A stretch of DNA of 8,330 nucleotides, taken from NCBI GenBank assembly GCA_037441765.1, contig JBBIRM010000125.1:1-8330 (forward strand), read 5' to 3'. Shown one piece after another: positions 6,199 to 8,330 of this stretch; within the stretch, counting starts at the first letter, position 1; each line of letters starts with the position of its first letter. A program made the position numbers and the translations under genes. A model generated the notes under the pieces. The model searched no databases, was not told where the DNA came from, and saw only the letters and a program-made list of their open reading frames with translations. This stretch comes from JBBIRM01 sp037441765 (GTDB taxonomy: Bacteria > Desulfobacterota > BSN033 > UBA1163).

Positions 6199-7362
6199 AT
6201 GAAAAAAATATCCGTTTATTCTTTAGTGATTCTCCTTTTGCTTGGAGGAATCTTTCTCTATCATTTCACTTACGGAATTGAAAGAAAGGGGGCCTCTTTT
6301 AGCTTAGGGGATGTAAAGGAGGGCTGGAAAATCTTTACCATAAAAAAATGCAATGTCTGTCACTCGATCTGGGGTGAGGGTGGTAAAGGAGGGCCTGACC
6401 TCGGGACACTTCCAGAATCTTATAAGACACCATCCCAACTGGTAGCCCTGATATGGAATCATGGACCTCAGATGTGGGCAAAGATGCCAGCCAAAAAGAT
6501 CATCTATCCAAAAATTGATAAGAAAGAGATGGCCGATCTCTTTGCCTTCCTCTATTTCCTTCGATATATGGATGAGCCTGGAAATCCTCTAAACGGAAAA
6601 AAGGTCCTCGAAACGAAAGGGTGTAAAATATGCCACTCCTTAGAAAAAGGATTAAAAGGGGATCTTGGCCAATGGGGAAGATATGTCAATCCCATTTTAT
6701 GGGCTCAAACGATGTGGAATCATGCACCTCGGATGGAAAAGGAGATGAAGCAAAAAGAGATTTCATGGATTCAATTCAAAGGAAACGAAATGGTGGATTT
6801 GATCTCTTACATTCGAAGTCTAACCCCAGAAGTAGAAAGGTTCTACCTTTCGCCAGGGAATCCCCTCTCCGGAGAAATCATTTTTAAAAGAAAAGGTTGC
6901 TCAGAATGCCATCGTCAAGAGACGAAATTGGATCTCTTAAAAATAAGAGAACCCCCAAACACAATAGGTCAACTCGCTGGGGTGATGTGGAACCATCTCC
7001 CTGAAATGTGGAAAGAGATGGAAGAAAAAGGAAAGAAGCGGCCTCTCCTTACCGCCCAAGAGATGGCTGACCTAACGGCTTATCTTTTTTCAATTCAATA
7101 TTTTGATTTCCCTGGAGATGCGATTCGAGGGAAATCAGTATTCATAAACAAACGATGCAATCTCTGCCACGTGAAAGGAGGGAAAGGGCCTGATCTAACA
7201 AGATTAAAAGGCCGAATTTCTCCTATCTCAATGGCTCAGGCCATGTGGAATCATGGCCCTGAGATGTGGGAAGAGATGAGTAAAGCCAATATATCCTGGC
7301 AGAGGATCGATCACAGGGAACTGGTGGACCTTATGGAATACCTGAACCGTGGAATACCCTAA
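6199..7362 (+). CDS. Second cytochrome c with four class-I-like heme domains, paralogue of the preceding gene
   Basis: With the ATG at 6199 the product has 387 residues. Residues 1-25 are a basic start plus hydrophobic helix with no clear A-x-A cleavage site, so it may be a membrane anchor rather than a cleaved signal. Heme motifs are CNVCH (51-55), CKICH (142-146), CSECH (234-238) and CNLCH (320-324). Every domain keeps the full W-N-H-x-P-x-M-x3-M segment (85-96, 173-183, 265-274, 350-360), so four His/Met hemes are plausible, unlike the degenerate copies in the preceding paralogue. Linkers alternate in the same way (DEPGNP after domain 1, DFPGD after domain 3), showing the same doubled two-domain plan. 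It begins 62 bases after its paralogue. No terminator is evident after it. Expected in the periplasm, bound or free, as an electron relay; partner unknown. Confidence 0.88.
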   Translation: MKKISVYSLVILLLLGGIFLYHFTYGIERKGASFSLGDVKEGWKIFTIKKCNVCHSIWGEGGKGGPDLGTLPESYKTPSQLVALIWNHGPQMWAKMPAKKIIYPKIDKKEMADLFAFLYFLRYMDEPGNPLNGKKVLETKGCKICHSLEKGLKGDLGQWGRYVNPILWAQTMWNHAPRMEKEMKQKEISWIQFKGNEMVDLISYIRSLTPEVERFYLSPGNPLSGEIIFKRKGCSECHRQETKLDLLKIREPPNTIGQLAGVMWNHLPEMWKEMEEKGKKRPLLTAQEMADLTAYLFSIQYFDFPGDAIRGKSVFINKRCNLCHVKGGKGPDLTRLKGRISPISMAQAMWNHGPEMWEEMSKANISWQRIDHRELVDLMEYLNRGIP

Positions 7363-7452
7363 GAGATTTCAGATTGTAGATTGCGGATTTCGGATTGAAA
7401 AAATCTAAAATTTAAAATCCAAAATTTGAAATTTAAATCTTTGGAGGAAAAG
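7363..7452. other. AT-rich spacer with short degenerate repeats
   Basis: The left half is built of variants of a 7-9 base unit, AGATTTC / AGATTGT / AGATTGC / GGATTTC / GGATTG (7364-7397). The right half is variants of AAAATCTAAAATTT / AAAATCC / AAAATTTGAAATTT. Parts of the two halves are complementary (AGATT and GGATT against AATCT and AATCC), allowing several weak hairpins. Similar low-complexity GATTTCGGATT-like spacers are, from memory, frequent in Desulfobacterota-type genomes. No stable terminator or convincing promoter is seen; a TTGCGG (7381) and TAAAAT (7406) pair has a 19-base spacing and is weak. Confidence 0.45.
7443..7447 (+). promoter_or_regulatory. Shine-Dalgarno deciding the start of the cyclic-nucleotide-binding-domain gene
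   Basis: GGAGG at 7443-7447 is five bases before the ATG at 7453, close to ideal. A nine-codon longer frame from TTG at 7426 would start inside the repeat-rich spacer without a binding site, so 7453 is preferred. Confidence 0.7.
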
Positions 7453-7926
7453 ATGGTTCACATCGAATGGCTTAAAAAGACAGAGCTGTTTGAGGAGTTG
7501 GCTGAATCCCAGCTCAATGACCTCCTATCTCAATCGGTCCTCAAATCGTATCCTGAAGGAGAAACCATATTCTTCCAAGGAGATGAGGCGACCCATCTCT
7601 TTATCTTAATCAAAGGGGTGATCGATCTGACTGTTAAGACTAAGGAGAAGTTCGATTTCATGGCTTCTAAGATCGAAAGGGAAGGTTCAGTCTTTGGAAC
7701 TGCCTCTCTTATGAATCCATTTCGTTATAATGTTTCTGCTATCTGTCTAAAACCCTCGGAGGTCCTGGTGCTGGATGCTAAGGGGATCAGGGAGAGGATG
7801 GAAAAAGATCCTAAAATGGGAATGGAGATCATGAAAAAGTTAGCCTCCATCTATTTCAATCGTCTCAATGAATTACGATCAGGGGTCTCTGATCTCATTA
7901 AAATGTTCAGGCAGAAAACAACATGA
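7453..7926 (+). CDS. Stand-alone cyclic-nucleotide-binding (CRP/cNMP-fold) domain protein
   Basis: A 157-residue protein made of one cNMP-binding beta-roll. The N-terminal helix (WLKKTELFEELAESQLNDL) and the segments PEGETIFFQGDEATHLFILIKG (34-55, split by a turn) are typical of CRP and PKA-regulatory-type domains. The phosphate-binding cassette is FGTASLM (81-87) with R91. In cAMP binders this region usually reads FGE; here T83 replaces the ribose-contacting glutamate while the arginine is kept, so classical cAMP binding is doubtful. The C-terminal helix (about 118-153) ends without the helix-turn-helix of CRP/FNR regulators, so it is not a transcription factor by itself. No signal peptide; cytoplasmic. 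Its TGA overlaps the next ATG by four bases (ATGA), so its function is probably tied to the flavoprotein that follows, for example as an allosteric or docking subunit (inference). Confidence 0.87.
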   Translation: MVHIEWLKKTELFEELAESQLNDLLSQSVLKSYPEGETIFFQGDEATHLFILIKGVIDLTVKTKEKFDFMASKIEREGSVFGTASLMNPFRYNVSAICLKPSEVLVLDAKGIRERMEKDPKMGMEIMKKLASIYFNRLNELRSGVSDLIKMFRQKTT

Positions 7927-8330
7927 AAGAAAATCTGTTGAATCGATTTCTTATACGAATTCCAGATCAATCCTGGTTTGAAGAAAATATAGGTTGTGAA
8001 AATGCTTGCCCGGTCAACACAAGGGCCCCTCGATATATCTCCGCTATTTCCAAAGGTGATTATGAAGGGGCATTTCTAATCAATCGAGAAGATAACCTAT
8101 TTCCGGCCATTTTGGGTCGGATCTGCGTTCATCCCTGTGAGGAGAAATGCAGAAGAGGCACGCTTATCGAGTCCCCGATATCCATCTGTTCTTTAAAAAG
8201 AGCATCCGCGGATTACAAGGGTCTTCCACTCGCCATTCAAACTTCCATTCAAAATAGAGAAAAGAGAGTAGCCATCATAGGAGCAGGACCCTCCGGGCTT
8301 TCTGCAGCCAATGACCTTGCAAGACTTGGG
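7923..8330 (+). CDS. GltD-like FeS/FAD-dependent NAD(P) oxidoreductase (3'-partial)
   Basis: 136 N-terminal residues are visible; the gene continues past the right edge. It starts at the ATG in the ATGA overlap with the preceding gene. The N-terminal helical FeS domain has C25-x3-C29-P and C68-x3-C72-x3-C76-R-R, the cysteine pattern shared by GltD (glutamate synthase small subunit), NfnB, dihydropyrimidine dehydrogenase and DsrL-type proteins, which in several of these bind two [4Fe-4S] clusters. A further C89 lies in the SLKR segment. The Rossmann motif VAIIGAGPSGLSAA (116-129) is the FAD-binding site. Such proteins move electrons between NAD(P)H and FeS or flavin partners. No glutamate synthase large subunit is seen, so a true GltD role is not supported; in this redox cluster a link between the cytoplasmic pyridine nucleotide pool and another FeS enzyme encoded downstream is more likely (inference). 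Confidence 0.85.
   Translation, partial: MKENLLNRFLIRIPDQSWFEENIGCENACPVNTRAPRYISAISKGDYEGAFLINREDNLFPAILGRICVHPCEEKCRRGTLIESPISICSLKRASADYKGLPLAIQTSIQNREKRVAIIGAGPSGLSAANDLARLG

Noticed and set aside
7381..7411. Sigma-70 promoter before the cNMP-domain gene (TTGCGG ... TAAAAT)
   Set aside because: The -35 matches poorly, the spacing is 19 bases, and the whole region is AT-rich repeat in which such matches arise by chance.
7453..7926. CRP/FNR-family transcription regulator
   Set aside because: The protein ends after the C-terminal helix of the cNMP fold and has no helix-turn-helix domain.

Overview
The window reads as one co-directional gene cluster (all + strand) for membrane-associated respiratory electron transfer. 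The first four genes form a complete subunit set in the order multiheme cytochrome c, molybdopterin-oxidoreductase-like protein with a Tat signal, four-cluster ferredoxin subunit, NrfD-type ten-helix membrane protein. This order, and motifs in the cytochrome and NrfD proteins, match the quinone reductase complex Qrc (QrcABCD), known from sulfate-reducing bacteria, and its relative Alternative Complex III (ActABC). The split ferredoxin and molybdopterin subunits, and the absence of ActD/E/F-type genes, favour a Qrc-like rather than a classical ACIII complex. The symbols qrcA-D are assigned from motifs and gene order only; no database search was possible.

Layout: 2-364, the 3' part of a multiheme cytochrome c (five CxxCH motifs visible, start lies upstream of the window); 365-447, a short spacer with a possible 26-codon ORF and a perfect palindrome over the ribosome-binding site; 448-2796, the molybdopterin-type subunit; 2797-2931, an AT-rich non-coding spacer with an imperfect inverted repeat; 2932-3615 and 3616-4950, the ferredoxin and NrfD subunits with no gap between them; 4958-6136 and 6199-7362, two paralogous secreted cytochromes, each with four class-I-like heme domains; 7363-7452, a second AT-rich, degenerate-repeat spacer; 7453-7926, a stand-alone cyclic-nucleotide-binding-domain protein; 7923-8330, the N-terminal part of a GltD-like FeS/FAD oxidoreductase that runs off the window.

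How the parts may work together (inference): the NrfD subunit would bind menaquinone/menaquinol in the membrane. The ferredoxin and molybdopterin-type subunits would sit on the outer face, carried by the Tat signal of the latter. The multiheme cytochrome would link them to soluble carriers, for which the two adjacent four-heme proteins are obvious candidates. The last two genes overlap by 4 bases and form a second translationally coupled pair, probably cytoplasmic: a sensor-like domain and an NAD(P)H-type flavoprotein.

Organism: gene content points to an anaerobic or microaerophilic, cytochrome-rich bacterium, such as a Desulfobacterota (former Deltaproteobacteria) or Nitrospirota member. Composition looks moderately AT-rich by eye, with frequent AGA/AGG and ATA codons and purine-rich Shine-Dalgarno sites. 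The lineage is a weak inference.
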